Assembly (NCBI RefSeq): GCF_031456835.1
Contig: NZ_JAVDVK010000001.1
Coordinates: 2,852,001 to 2,916,000, forward strand
Reading direction: 5' to 3'
DNA: 64,000 nucleotides
DNA from: Leifsonia shinshuensis
Lineage (GTDB): Bacteria; Actinomycetota; Actinomycetes; Actinomycetales; Microbacteriaceae
Position 1 is the first letter of the stretch. Each line of letters starts with the position of its first letter. The translations under genes were made by a program, and so were the position numbers. The notes beneath the pieces were generated by a model. The model was given only the letters and a program-made list of their open reading frames with translations. It was not told where the DNA came from and made no database searches. Below, one piece after another: positions 55,505 through 64,000 of this stretch.

Positions 55505-57305
55505 CCGCCCGCAGGCGGGCGACGCCACGGGCGCATCCACCGAAGCGGGCACGACCGCGCTCGCCGGCCGGGCCACGGGCAACCCGGCGACCGACTTCGC
55601 TCTGTCCCTCCTCGCCGGCCTGGTCCGCAACGGTGTGCGCGACCTCGTCGTCAGCCCCGGATCGCGGTCGCAGGCGCTGGCGCTCGTCGCGGCCGAGCTG
55701 GAACGCTCCGGCTCTGCGCGTCTCCACGTACGGATCGACGAGCGGTCCGGGGGATTCCTCGCACTGGGCCTTGCGCGTGAGACCGGAGCGCCGGCCGTCG
55801 TCATCACCACCAGCGGGACCGCGACCGCGAACCTGCACCCGGCGGTGCTCGAAGCGCACGAGGCGGGCATCCCGCTGATCGTCCTCACCGGAGACCGCCC
55901 CCAGGAGCTGCGCGGCATCCGCTCGAATCAGACCACCCAGCAGGACGGACTGTACGCGGCGGCCGTGCGCTGGTCCGAGGATGTGGAGGCGCCGGCGGGC
56001 GACGAGGGCGAGGACGCCCGGGCCGCAGCGCTGGCCGAGACGGCCGTCCGCTCGGCCGTCGGTGCGGACAGCGCCGACCCGGGCCCGGTGCACCTGAACG
56101 TGGCCTTCCGGGAGCCGCTCTCGACGGCGGTTCCTGAGCTGCCGGAGCCGATCACGGGGGCACTGCCCTCCACGGCCGGCACCGAGGCCCTCGGACGTGC
56201 CATCGTCACCATCGAGCCGGGCCTGCGGTCGGTCGTGGTTGCCGGCGCCGACGCCGGGCCGCGCGCCGAAGAATTCGCCCGGGAGGCCGGCCTCCCGCTG
56301 GTCGCGGAGGTCTCCAGCGGCGCACACTTCGGGCCCAACCTGGTGGTCTCGTACCGCGAGCTGTTGCGCGACGAGGACTTCGGCGGCGCCGTCCAGCGCG
56401 CCATCGTGTTCGGCCATCCGACCCTGAGCCGGGAGGTTCCCGTTCTGCTGACCCGCGATGACGTCGAGGTCGTCGTCGTGGCGCCGACGGGGGCGCAGGC
56501 CTACAACCCGGCTCGCCGGGCGCGGGTCGTGGGCGGGGTCCGCGCCGACGCATCCACCGACCTCCGGTCGCCGGAGGTGCGCGGCTGGGTCGGCCGCTGG
56601 GTCTTCGCGAGCCGCCGCATCGCCGAACTGGCCGAGCAGGAGGCGAATCCGGCGGCCGTCGCCCCGGATGTCGAGAAGGCACGGTCGTTCGATCCGGCGG
56701 ATGCCCTGGCCTTCGCGCAGGCGGAGCTCGCGGCCGTGCGCGCGCCGATCACGCGGACGATCCTGGCGGAGGCGGTCTGGCGGTACACCTGGCCGCACGA
56801 TCGCCTGGTGCTGGGCGCCTCCCGCCTGATCCGGGATGTCGACCGGATCGTGCCGGGCAAGAAGATCGTCGTGCACGCGAACCGCGGTCTCGCGGGGATC
56901 GACGGGACCATCGCGACGGCGACCGGCATCGCCCGCGCCGCCGCAGCGGCGGCCGAACAGGCCGGCGCGCCCTCGGGTGTCACCCGGGTGCTGCTCGGCG
57001 ACCTCGCCCTGCTGCACGACGCGGGATCGCTGCTCCTCGGGGTAGGCGAGACGCATCCGCACCTCCAGGTCGTCGTCGGCAACGACGGCGGCGGGACCAT
57101 CTTCGACGGTCTGGAGGTCGCCGCCACCGCGCCGGCGACGGCGTTCGATCGCGTGCTGTACACGCCGCACTCGGTGGACATCGCCGCCCTCGCCGCCGCC
57201 TACGGCTGGCACCACGGCGTCGCGCGCACCAAGGGCGAACTCGATCAGGCGCTGTCCGCGCCGCCCGCCGGCGTCAGCATCCTCGAGGTGCCGCTCCCGC
57301 GCTGA
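55497..57305 (+). CDS. menD: SEPHCHC synthase MenD
   Basis: Thiamine-diphosphate enzyme joining isochorismate and 2-oxoglutarate, the first committed step to menaquinone. It has 602 residues. The N-terminal PYR domain has VRDLVVSPGSRSQALAL, RIDERSGGFLALGLARETGAP and TSGTATANLHPAVLEA. The TPP-binding domain has GIDGTIATATGIARA, LLGDLALLHDAGSLL and GNDGGGTIFDGLE. It starts inside the PLDc_N gene. Genes menF, menH and menG are not in the window. Confidence 0.95.
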   Translation: MGDRPQAGDATGASTEAGTTALAGRATGNPATDFALSLLAGLVRNGVRDLVVSPGSRSQALALVAAELERSGSARLHVRIDERSGGFLALGLARETGAPAVVITTSGTATANLHPAVLEAHEAGIPLIVLTGDRPQELRGIRSNQTTQQDGLYAAAVRWSEDVEAPAGDEGEDARAAALAETAVRSAVGADSADPGPVHLNVAFREPLSTAVPELPEPITGALPSTAGTEALGRAIVTIEPGLRSVVVAGADAGPRAEEFAREAGLPLVAEVSSGAHFGPNLVVSYRELLRDEDFGGAVQRAIVFGHPTLSREVPVLLTRDDVEVVVVAPTGAQAYNPARRARVVGGVRADASTDLRSPEVRGWVGRWVFASRRIAELAEQEANPAAVAPDVEKARSFDPADALAFAQAELAAVRAPITRTILAEAVWRYTWPHDRLVLGASRLIRDVDRIVPGKKIVVHANRGLAGIDGTIATATGIARAAAAAAEQAGAPSGVTRVLLGDLALLHDAGSLLLGVGETHPHLQVVVGNDGGGTIFDGLEVAATAPATAFDRVLYTPHSVDIAALAAAYGWHHGVARTKGELDQALSAPPAGVSILEVPLPR

Positions 57306-57310
57306 GCGTC

Positions 57311-57365
57311 ATGCGGTGCGCACAATGCCGCATCGGCCCGACGCCGCCTCGGTTGGAGACGGCGT
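57311..57365 (+). terminator. two hairpins after menD
   Basis: ATGCGG/CCGCAT (57311-57333) is followed by ACGCCGCCTC/GAGACGGCGT (57341-57365, 9 of 10 pairs, 5-nt loop). There is no U-run; the pair probably terminates the menD message. Confidence 0.45.
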
Positions 57366-57397
57366 ACAACGAATGCGCCGATCCGTGAGCTGATCAC

Positions 57398-57403
57398 TAC
57401 CAT
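57398..57403 (+). promoter_or_regulatory. -10 box of leaderless thioesterase gene
   Basis: TACCAT, 7 nt before the GTG at 57411. Confidence 0.45.
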
Positions 57404-57410
57404 TGCCCGC

Positions 57411-57962
57411 GTGCACATGATCTTCCGGACGATGCTTCACGCGATCCTCTCGCGCTTCGGGCCACGCCTCGGCCACTGGGATGTGGCGCGCACCCGCTTC
57501 CGGGTGCTGCCGACCGACCTCGACATCCTCAAGCACATGAACAACGGGGTGTACCTGTCGATCGCCGACATCGGGCGCTTCGATCTGCTGCAACGGAACG
57601 GCGTCTGGGCGATCTTCAAGCGCCGCGGCTGGTATCCGGTGGTCGCCTCCGAGACGATCTCCTTCCGGAAGTCTCTGGAGCTGTGGCAGCCGTTCGTCGT
57701 GGAGTCGCGCATCCTCGGCTTCGACGAGAAGGCGGTCTACGTGGAGCAGCGCTTCACCGTCGACGGCGAGATCTACACGCAGGCGTTCATCCGGGGACGC
57801 TTCCTGAAGCGCTCGGGGGGCGTCGTATCGATCGCCGAGCTGCTGGAGGCGGTCGGTCCGTCGCCCACCGACGTCGCGGTGCCGGAGTGGCTGCTGCAGT
57901 GGGGCGCGGACGCCGGGCTGCCCTCGACGCGCGTCGAGGCGCCCAGCGTCTGGAGTGAGTGA
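57411..57962 (+). CDS. hot-dog-fold thioesterase
   Basis: A 183-residue 4-hydroxybenzoyl-CoA-type thioesterase. It has PTDLDILKHMNNGVYLSIADIGRFDLLQ with the active-site region, then SETISFRKSLELWQPFVVESRI and YTQAFIRGRF. The substrate is unknown. Lying after menD, it could hydrolyse DHNA-CoA, the thioesterase step missing from the men set here; that is only a positional idea. The start could also be ATG 57417; the promoter spacing favours the GTG. Confidence 0.82.
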   Translation: MHMIFRTMLHAILSRFGPRLGHWDVARTRFRVLPTDLDILKHMNNGVYLSIADIGRFDLLQRNGVWAIFKRRGWYPVVASETISFRKSLELWQPFVVESRILGFDEKAVYVEQRFTVDGEIYTQAFIRGRFLKRSGGVVSIAELLEAVGPSPTDVAVPEWLLQWGADAGLPSTRVEAPSVWSE

Positions 57963-57971
57963 GCCGCCGAC

Positions 57972-59342
57972 TCACGAAGGCCCGAAGGCGAACACCTTCT
58001 CCGGGTCCCACTGAGCGCGTGCCGCGGTCAACCGTTCGCCGACATCGCTGGGCCACCCGCTTTCGAAGGCCGCGCGGTCGGCCAGGTCGCCGGCGAAGTT
58101 CACGTTGGTGACGGCCGAGATGCGGTCGCGCAGCGCCTCGGCGATCGCCTGCGCGCGGGCGGGGGCCGCGTCGGCGAACACGGACGGGTCCGCTGCGAGC
58201 AGGGTGAGCGTGTAGCCGCTGTCGCGACCGCCCACCGCCGAGCCGTCATCGGTGTCGCGCGCCGTGGCGCCGCCGAGCTGACGGAGCTCGACGGCGAGGA
58301 ACGGCGAACCCGAGCCGGGGCCGGCGAGTTCCAGGATGACGTCCGCCGCGTCCTGATCGAAGGTGTCGAGCATGTAGCCGCGGATCCAGGTCGGGCCGCC
58401 CTCCTCCGGATCGTTGTGGATGCTCGCGACAGCGGTGGCGGGCATCTCCGCCACGAAGTCCAGGTAGACGGGGGCCGCATCCCGGATCGGGGCGAACAGG
58501 CGCTCGCCCTCGGCGGTGTCGCCCGGGAAGGCGAAGCGGACGCTGAGGACCGTTCGGCCGCGCAGGGGCGGCGGCGGCCCGTCCACATCCGGGACCGTGA
58601 GCAGTGCGACGGAGGTGGTCGCCTCATCCGGCAGCTCGGCGGACCAGTCGACCCAGGCGCGCAGCGCCGGTTCGATCGCGCCGCCCTCGAAGAAGACGCT
58701 CCCTCCGTAGAGGGAACGCAGCGGGACGAGTTCCAGCGTCATGCGCGTGACGACCGCCAGGCCGCCCTTTCCGCCCCGGAGCGCCCAGAAGAGGTCGGCG
58801 TTGGTCTCGCGGTCGGCCACGACGATGCGGCCGTCCGCGGTGACGACGCGGAAGCCGCGGATCCAGTCGGAGGTGAAGCCGTAACGCCGGGCGAGCGGGC
58901 CGAGGCCGCCGCCGAGGCTGTAACCGACCGCTCCGACGCTGGTGGACGACCCGGTCACCGGAGCGAGACCGTGCTCCGCCGCCGCGACGATGACCGGCGC
59001 CCAGCGGAGCCCCGCGTCGATGTGGGCGAGCCGTGCGTCGGCGTTGATCGTGAGGCCGTCGAGGCCGCGCGTGGTGATGATCATGCCGCCGTCGATCGGC
59101 GCCTCGGCGCCGTGGCCGGTGGCCTGGACGCGGACCGGCAGGCCGGCCGAGCGGGCGAAGAGCACGGCCTCCACCACATCCTGCTCGTCGGAGACGGCGA
59201 CGACGATGTCGGGATCATGCCGGATGGCGGGGTTGAAGCAGGTGACTTCGGCGGCGAGCCCCTCGTCGCCGCGGACATAGACGGTTCCGGTCACGGCGTC
59301 GCGCAGGCGCGCGACAGCGGACGTGTCGAGTTCGATTCCCAT
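57972..59342 (-). CDS. FAD-linked oxidoreductase, berberine-bridge-enzyme-like
   Basis: A 456-residue flavoprotein of the PCMH/BBE family. The N-terminal FAD domain has the nucleotide-binding region VRVQATGHGAEAPIDGGMIIT and the phosphate loop TGSSTSVGAVGYSLGGGLGPLARRYG. The C-terminal BBE segment ends with LTAARAQWDPEKVFAFGPS. The His of the usual RxxGHG flavin-attachment motif appears in TGHGA, but the second covalent-link Cys is not obvious. It may oxidise sugars or alcohols; the substrate is unknown. Leaderless TAGATT promoter. Confidence 0.87.
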   Translation of the reverse strand: MGIELDTSAVARLRDAVTGTVYVRGDEGLAAEVTCFNPAIRHDPDIVVAVSDEQDVVEAVLFARSAGLPVRVQATGHGAEAPIDGGMIITTRGLDGLTINADARLAHIDAGLRWAPVIVAAAEHGLAPVTGSSTSVGAVGYSLGGGLGPLARRYGFTSDWIRGFRVVTADGRIVVADRETNADLFWALRGGKGGLAVVTRMTLELVPLRSLYGGSVFFEGGAIEPALRAWVDWSAELPDEATTSVALLTVPDVDGPPPPLRGRTVLSVRFAFPGDTAEGERLFAPIRDAAPVYLDFVAEMPATAVASIHNDPEEGGPTWIRGYMLDTFDQDAADVILELAGPGSGSPFLAVELRQLGGATARDTDDGSAVGGRDSGYTLTLLAADPSVFADAAPARAQAIAEALRDRISAVTNVNFAGDLADRAAFESGWPSDVGERLTAARAQWDPEKVFAFGPS

Positions 59343-59348
59343 GGCGGA

Positions 59349-59354
59349 AATCTA
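59349..59354 (-). promoter_or_regulatory. -10 box of leaderless BBE-like gene
   Basis: TAGATT on the minus strand, 6 nt before the ATG. Confidence 0.55.
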
Positions 59355-59426
59355 GGGGAGACCCCCGACGCGCGGGAAGGGCCTCGGGGGGCGAGATGCG
59401 CACGCCGGAAGGTCAGCCGCGTGACG

Positions 59427-59432
59427 TAGCAT
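59427..59432 (+). promoter_or_regulatory. -10 box of leaderless DNA glycosylase gene
   Basis: TAGCAT, 6 nt before the ATG at 59439. Confidence 0.55.
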
Positions 59433-59438
59433 TCCAGC

Positions 59439-60404
59439 ATGTCCGCCGTCCTGCCCGCACCCCGCGCCGCCGGGCGGGGCGCGGCGCCCGACGCGGAGAC
59501 CGTGTACCGTCCGTCCGGCCCTCTCGACATGCCGGGCACGCTCGCCCTGCTCGCCCGGGGTCCCTACGATCCCACCACCGCGTGGGATCTGCGCGGGATG
59601 TGGCGCACGTGGCGCACCCCGCACGGCGCGGCGACGCTGCGCATCCAACGTCCGTCGCCCGACGGCTCCGTCGCGGCAGCGGCCTGGGGGCCGGGCGCCG
59701 AGTGGGCCATCGCCGCGGTCCCGGGTCTGCTGGGACATGACGACGACTGGTCGGGCCTCGACGTGAGCGGCCACCCCCTGCTGCGCGACAGCCGCCACCG
59801 CAACCCCGGTCTGCGCCTGGCTCGCACCGGCCGAATGCTGGAGGCGCTCATCCCGGCGATCATCGAGCAGCGTGTGACGAGCCTGGAGGCGTACCGCTCG
59901 TGGGCGCGGCTGCTGCGCTGGTACGGCGAGCCGGCGCCCGGCCCTGCGCCCGAGGGCATGCGCGTCGTCCCGACGCTGGAGCAGTGGCGGGGGATCCCGT
60001 CGTGGGAATGGCATCGCGCAGGTGTCGACCCGGGCCGGGCACGCACCGTCCAGGCCGTGCTCGCCGTCGCACCCTCGCTGGAGCGGGGCGTGGAGCGCGC
60101 GGGAACGCTCGCCGCGGCGGAGACCGCGCTGAAGACCATCCCGGGCGTCGGGGTCTGGACGGCCGCGGAGACGCTGCAGCGCTCCCACGCGCATCCCGAC
60201 CTGGTGAGTGTCGGCGACTACCACCTCGCGCACCAGGTCGGCGAGGCGCTGACCGGGAGCCGCGTCGACGACGAGGGGATGCTGGAGCTGCTGGAGCCGT
60301 GGCGCGGCCACCGGCAGCGGGTCGTGCGGCTCATCCTGGCGAGCGGGTTCCGCTTCCAGCGACGCGGTCCGCGGATAACGCTGCAGGATCACCGCTGGCA
60401 TTGA
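59439..60404 (+). CDS. HhH-GPD DNA glycosylase (AlkA-like)
   Basis: Base-excision repair glycosylase, probably removing alkylated purines. It has 321 residues. The N-terminal beta domain (about 1-120) precedes the helical HhH-GPD region: LEALIPAIIEQRVTSLEAYRSW, the hairpin KTIPGVGVWTAAETLQR and the catalytic Asp in SVGDYHLAHQVGEAL. No Fe-S cysteines are seen, consistent with the AlkA rather than the EndoIII branch. Confidence 0.88.
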   Translation: MSAVLPAPRAAGRGAAPDAETVYRPSGPLDMPGTLALLARGPYDPTTAWDLRGMWRTWRTPHGAATLRIQRPSPDGSVAAAAWGPGAEWAIAAVPGLLGHDDDWSGLDVSGHPLLRDSRHRNPGLRLARTGRMLEALIPAIIEQRVTSLEAYRSWARLLRWYGEPAPGPAPEGMRVVPTLEQWRGIPSWEWHRAGVDPGRARTVQAVLAVAPSLERGVERAGTLAAAETALKTIPGVGVWTAAETLQRSHAHPDLVSVGDYHLAHQVGEALTGSRVDDEGMLELLEPWRGHRQRVVRLILASGFRFQRRGPRITLQDHRWH

Positions 60405-60473
60405 GCCGTGCGCGTGGGGCGGCGGCCGGCTTGGGCCGCCCTGGCCGGGCGCGCGTCGGCACGGTGGACTGCG

Positions 60474-61022
60474 TCAGGCGCGGCCGGCGCGCGCGGCGGC
60501 GGCGTCGGTGCGCAGGTCGCGGTCGAGCTCCCGGCACAGCGACTTGTAGTGGTCCATCATCACGGGACCGTAACTGCTCCACTCGGGAGCCGGCTTGTGG
60601 TCATGCGCGGCGACCAGGCGGTCGAGGTAGTAGTCCCAGCGCGGCCCGGCGTCGGCCTCCTCGGTCAGCGAGCGCAGCCGCCGCCCGACGGTGACCGTGG
60701 TGCGGCCCGTCGCCTCGGTCAGGTGCACGAACATGCGATGGGAGGACCCGGCTGCTCCGATGTCCGCGTGGAGCCGGTGCGGCGCCGCGCACTCCATGAC
60801 CGTCACGTCCTGCCACTCCGCGTCGTCGCCGTCGGCCGTCATGCGCAGCTTCACCGCGCCGGTCGAACCGGAGCCGGTGTACTCGCCCAGCCACTCGGCC
60901 AGCCGGGGGGACCGGCTGAAGTACGTCCACACCTCCTCGATGGGCGCACGGAACATGCGATCGAGAACGAGATAGACCCCGTCGTCCTTGCGGACGAGTC
61001 GTCCTGTCGGCTGCGGCATCAT
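60474..61022 (-). CDS. SRPBCC (AHSA1-like) ligand-binding protein
   Basis: A 182-residue START/AHSA1-fold protein. It has LDRMFRAPIEEVWTYFSRSPRLAEWLGEYTG, HRMFVHLTEATGRTTVTVGRRL and a C-terminal helix WDYYLDRLVAAHDHK. The hydrophobic cavity may bind a small ligand; function is unknown. The ATG at 61022 is preferred because GGAGGTCACC sits directly before it. A GTG 13 codons upstream would overlap the likely -10 TAGTGT. Confidence 0.82.
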   Translation of the reverse strand: MMPQPTGRLVRKDDGVYLVLDRMFRAPIEEVWTYFSRSPRLAEWLGEYTGSGSTGAVKLRMTADGDDAEWQDVTVMECAAPHRLHADIGAAGSSHRMFVHLTEATGRTTVTVGRRLRSLTEEADAGPRWDYYLDRLVAAHDHKPAPEWSSYGPVMMDHYKSLCRELDRDLRTDAAAARAGRA

Positions 61023-61107
61023 GGTGACCTCCGTCGGCTCAGCCTCTGGTGATGCACACACTAGTCACGCCGGCCCGGAAGCGGCAGAGGGCTGGTTTCG
61101 AGAGCTC

Positions 61108-62697
61108 TCAGCCTTCGAGCACGGCCATCGCGGCGTTGTGACCGCCGAGGCCGCTGACGGCTCCACCGCGCCGGGCTCCGGAGCCGCAGAGCAGGATGCG
61201 CGGGTGCCGGGTGGCGACGCCCCACCGCTCGGCCGGGGTGGCGAGCGGTTCGTCGTCCTCGGCGAACGGCCAGGAGAGCGGGCCGTGGAAGATGTTGCCT
61301 CCCGGCATGTTCAGCGCCTGCTCCAGGTCGCGCGTCGTCTTCGTCTCGATGCAGGGCCTGCCGTTCGCGTCGGTCAGCAGCAGGCTCTCGATCGGCTCGG
61401 CGAGAACCGAGTCGAGCGACGCGAGCACCGCATCCTGCAGCCGCTGCCGGGTGGCGTCGTTGTTCTCGTCGGTGAGCCATCGGTCGGGGGTGTGCAGCCC
61501 GAACACCGTCAGGGTCTGCGCGCCGGTCGCCGCCAGCTCGGGGTCGAGGATGCTCGGGTCGGCGAGGGTGTGGCAGTAGATCTCGCAGGGGAGGAGCTCG
61601 GGCATGACGCCGCGGGTCATCCCGGCGTACGCCTCCTCGAGCTGGCTGTACGTCTCGTTGATGTGGAACGTGCCGCCGAAGGCCGCGGCCGGGTCGATGG
61701 CGTCGTCGCGGAGGCGGGGGAGGCGCTCGAGCAGGAGGTTCACCTTGACCTGGGCGCCCTCCGCCCGCTCGCGCGGCGGCTCCGGCGTCTCGCCGAGCAG
61801 GCCGTCGAGCACATCGGGGGCGACGTTGACGAGGACCGTCGCGCCCTCGACCCGCCGTTCGTGGCCGTTGCGGACATACTCGACCGTGCCGTCGGGGTCG
61901 ATGCGCGTCACCTCGGCGCCGGTCACGATCCGGGCTCCGGCCTCCCGGGCGACGCGGGCGAGCTCGCCGGTGACCGCGCCCATGCCGCCGACCGGCACAT
62001 CCCACTCGCCCGTCCCCTGGCCGATCACGTGGTAGAGGAAGCAGCGGTTCTGCGACAGGTCGGGGTCCGAGACGCTGGCGAACGTGCCGATCAGGGCGTC
62101 GGTCGCGACGACGCCGCGCACGAGATCGCTTTGCACGCGGGACTCGATGAACTCGCCGATCGGCCGCTCGATGAGCGCATCCCAGAGCTCGTCGTCGCCC
62201 ACCAGGGCGCGCGCCTCCGACCGGGTGAGCAGCGGCTCGGTGACCGTCGGCCACAGCGCCGCGGCGAACTCGCCGGTGCTGCGGTAGACGGAGTCGAACC
62301 CGGCGGCGTCGTCGGCCGCGCCGATGCGCGCGAAGGAGGCGGCGGTGGCAGCGTGGTCGGTGTTGTCGATCAGCAGACCCGCGCCGGCGGGGTCGCCGGG
62401 CACAGGGGTATAGGAGGAGTAGCGCCGGCGGGCCAGGCGGATGTCGAGCCCGAGGTCGTCGATGATGCGCTGCGGCAGCAGGCTCACGAGGTAGGAGTAG
62501 CGCGACAGGCGCGCCTCGACACCCGCGAACGCCTGCGCGCTGACCGCGGCGCCGCCGACGTCGTCCAGGCGCTCGAGCAGGATGACGGACTTGCCCGCGC
62601 GGGCCAGGTAAGCGGCCGCCGTGAGGCCGTTGTGGCCGCCGCCGACGATGACGATGTCGTGCGTCGCGGCGGAGGACGAGGTGGAGCGGTCGGTCAT
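61108..62697 (-). CDS. phytoene-dehydrogenase-like FAD oxidoreductase
   Basis: A 529-residue NAD(P)/FAD-dependent oxidoreductase of the CrtI/PYROXD2 type. The N-terminal FAD motif IVIVGGGHNGLTAAAYLARAGKSV (about 15-38) is followed by LERLDDVGGAAVS. The conserved middle VPVGGMGAVTGELARVARE and the C-terminal ILLCGSGARRGGAVSGLGGHNAAMAVL are present. No carotenoid genes are nearby, so a carotenoid role is not supported. The ATG is 6 nt after TAGAGT. Confidence 0.87.
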   Translation of the reverse strand: MTDRSTSSSAATHDIVIVGGGHNGLTAAAYLARAGKSVILLERLDDVGGAAVSAQAFAGVEARLSRYSYLVSLLPQRIIDDLGLDIRLARRRYSSYTPVPGDPAGAGLLIDNTDHAATAASFARIGAADDAAGFDSVYRSTGEFAAALWPTVTEPLLTRSEARALVGDDELWDALIERPIGEFIESRVQSDLVRGVVATDALIGTFASVSDPDLSQNRCFLYHVIGQGTGEWDVPVGGMGAVTGELARVAREAGARIVTGAEVTRIDPDGTVEYVRNGHERRVEGATVLVNVAPDVLDGLLGETPEPPRERAEGAQVKVNLLLERLPRLRDDAIDPAAAFGGTFHINETYSQLEEAYAGMTRGVMPELLPCEIYCHTLADPSILDPELAATGAQTLTVFGLHTPDRWLTDENNDATRQRLQDAVLASLDSVLAEPIESLLLTDANGRPCIETKTTRDLEQALNMPGGNIFHGPLSWPFAEDDEPLATPAERWGVATRHPRILLCGSGARRGGAVSGLGGHNAAMAVLEG

Positions 62698-62703
62698 GGA
62701 TCG

Positions 62704-62709
62704 ACTCTA
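62704..62709 (-). promoter_or_regulatory. -10 box of leaderless phytoene-dehydrogenase-like gene
   Basis: TAGAGT on the minus strand, 6 nt before the ATG. Confidence 0.55.
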
Positions 62710-62767
62710 GCCGCGATGAGTTATCCACATCTTCAGGTCGCTTCCGGGAGCGTTCGGGGCCGGGTAA

Positions 62768-62773
62768 TAGTGT
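62768..62773 (+). promoter_or_regulatory. -10 box of leaderless putA transcript
   Basis: TAGTGT, 7 nt before the ATG at 62781. Confidence 0.45.
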
Positions 62774-62780
62774 CGTCACC

Positions 62781-64000
62781 ATGGTCGATGCAACAGATGG
62801 CGCTGACACGCGCCCGGCGGCGATCGCTCACGAGGCGGTCGAGCTGGTGCGACGGTGGCTCGCCGAGAGCGGGCGGGGAGCCGACGGCTCCACGGCGCGG
62901 CGGGACCCCGCCGCCGAGCGGCTGGCGGGGGTGCTGAGCGATCCCGAGGGTCTGGAGTTCGCGGTCGGCTTCGTCGACGGCGTCGCGCGTCCGCAAGACC
63001 TGTTCGTCGCCGGCTACAACCTGCAGCGGGTCGCCAAGCGCATCCCGCGATTCCTTCCGTGGTGGCAGCGCGCCGCGATCTGGCTCGGCGGAGTGTTCGG
63101 TCCGGTGCTGCCGTGGGTGGTCATCCCGCTGGCGCGACTGGTCCTCCGGCGGATGGTCGGCCACCTGGTGGTCGACGCGACGCCCGACAAGCTCGGCCCC
63201 GCTCTCGCCCGCCTGCGCGAGCCGGGTGACCCGGCGGGTCACGGCTCGCGCCTCAACCTCAACCTGCTCGGCGAGGCGGTGCTCGGCGAGAAGGAGGCGC
63301 TGCGGCGATTCGACGGGACGCGGACGCTGCTCGCGCGCGACGACGTCGACTACGTCTCGATCAAGGTCTCCTCGATCGCCTCGCAGCTGTCGATGTGGGC
63401 GTTCGACGAGACCGTCGACCGGGTCGTCGACCGCCTGACGCCGCTCTACGAGCTCGCGGCGGCTTCGCCGACCCCGAAGTTCATCAACCTCGACATGGAG
63501 GAGTACCGCGATCTCGACCTGACGATGGCGGTGTTCATGCGCATCCTCAGCCGGCCCGAGTTCCTCGGGCTGGAGGCGGGGATCGTGCTGCAGGCGTACC
63601 TGCCGGACGCGCTGGACGCGCTGCAGACGCTCACCGAGTGGGCGACGCAGCGCCGCATCCAGGGCGGGGCCCCGGTCAAGGTGCGCGTGGTGAAGGGCGC
63701 CAACCTGGCGATGGAGCGGGTCGACGCCACCATCCACGACTGGCCGCTGGCGACCTACTCGAGCAAGCAGTCGACCGACGCCAACTACAAGCGGGTGCTC
63801 GACTGGGCGCTCACCCCCGAGCACGCGGATGCGGTCAAGATCGGGGTCGCCGGGCACAACCTGTTCGACATCGCGTACGCCTGGCTGCTCGCGTCGCGCC
63901 GCGGGGTGACCGACCGGATCGACTTCGAGATGCTGCTGGGCATGGCGACGGCGCAGGCGGAGGTCGTGACCCGGACGGTCGGGCGCCTGGTGCTCTACAC
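62781..64000 (+). CDS. putA: proline dehydrogenase (PutA-type), 5' part (truncated by window edge)
   Basis: Oxidises proline to pyrroline-5-carboxylate with FAD. In PutA a second domain then makes glutamate. About 406 codons are visible, with no stop before the window end. The PRODH barrel shows DYVSIKVSSIASQLSMW, FINLDMEEYRDLDLTMAVF, VLQAYLPDALD, VRVVKGANLAMER and YSSKQSTDANYKRVLDW. The length, with an N-terminal arm of about 150 residues before the barrel, fits the bifunctional form, but the aldehyde dehydrogenase part is outside the window. Confidence 0.92.
   Translation, partial: MVDATDGADTRPAAIAHEAVELVRRWLAESGRGADGSTARRDPAAERLAGVLSDPEGLEFAVGFVDGVARPQDLFVAGYNLQRVAKRIPRFLPWWQRAAIWLGGVFGPVLPWVVIPLARLVLRRMVGHLVVDATPDKLGPALARLREPGDPAGHGSRLNLNLLGEAVLGEKEALRRFDGTRTLLARDDVDYVSIKVSSIASQLSMWAFDETVDRVVDRLTPLYELAAASPTPKFINLDMEEYRDLDLTMAVFMRILSRPEFLGLEAGIVLQAYLPDALDALQTLTEWATQRRIQGGAPVKVRVVKGANLAMERVDATIHDWPLATYSSKQSTDANYKRVLDWALTPEHADAVKIGVAGHNLFDIAYAWLLASRRGVTDRIDFEMLLGMATAQAEVVTRTVGRLVLY

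Noticed and set aside
61108..62697. Carotenoid biosynthesis gene (crtI)
   Set aside because: The fold matches, but there is no crtB, crtE or other carotenoid gene nearby and the sequence is closer to the PYROXD2-like group.

Overview
The window is high-GC, gene-dense DNA of an actinobacterium. I place it in the Microbacteriaceae, probably close to Leifsonia. This rests on the 16S/23S rRNA character (the 23S carries the extra helix of high-GC Gram-positives), on haem genes of the coproporphyrin-dependent type with HemQ, and on many genes that start 6-8 nt after a TANNNT -10 box (leaderless transcription). Naming the genus is inference. No phage, IS, CRISPR array, origin or tRNA gene was found; this looks like core chromosome with a few accessory metabolic genes.

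Layout. 1-726: 5' part of glycyl-tRNA synthetase (-). 800-12702: haem synthesis. hemA with a GNAT gene (-) diverges from hemE-hemY-(three small envelope proteins)-hemQ-hemH-hemC-hemD, followed by hemB-hemL (+). Most junctions are 4-nt stop/start overlaps. 12703-14107: a strong inverted repeat, a small unknown protein and a CPBP-family membrane protease. 14152-18820 (-): a XylF-like sugar ABC transporter with a ROK repressor; a near-perfect palindrome overlaps the transporter promoter. 18926-29841: mixed metabolism, including a PH-like protein, two DUF1304 membrane proteins flanking an FAD monooxygenase, an AcuI-like reductase, a PEP-mutase/isocitrate-lyase-type enzyme, an LssY_C membrane protein, a Na+/H+ antiporter, TrhO, a polyprenol-phosphate mannose synthase-like GT2, a PEBP protein and a LysE exporter.

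29873-33529 is a 2-methylcitrate cycle cluster (prpD-prpB-prpC) facing a thiolase. 34844-36863 holds a short archaeal-type AspRS overlapping radC tail to tail. 37018-41782 is a System II cytochrome c biogenesis cluster (histidine phosphatase, TlpA-type thioredoxin, CcdA, ResB, CcsB) ending in a strong terminator. 41938-47848 is a complete rRNA operon (three promoter candidates, 16S-23S-5S, no spacer tRNA, terminator). It is followed by an Arg/Gly-repeat + helical + acidic protein and a HAD phosphatase. 50601-57305 carries menaquinone genes (menC, menB, menE, menA, menD) with two small membrane proteins. The end holds a thioesterase, a BBE-type FAD oxidoreductase, a DNA glycosylase, an SRPBCC protein, a phytoene-dehydrogenase-like oxidoreductase and the 5' part of putA.

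Functionally, much of the window supplies the respiratory chain: haem, haem attachment to cytochromes c, and menaquinone. Propionyl-CoA (prp) and proline (putA) oxidation supply carbon and electrons. The most interesting signals are in the gene junctions: pervasive leaderless promoters, two very compressed divergent promoter pairs, a ROK operator, nested hairpins, and an overprinted RadC tail.
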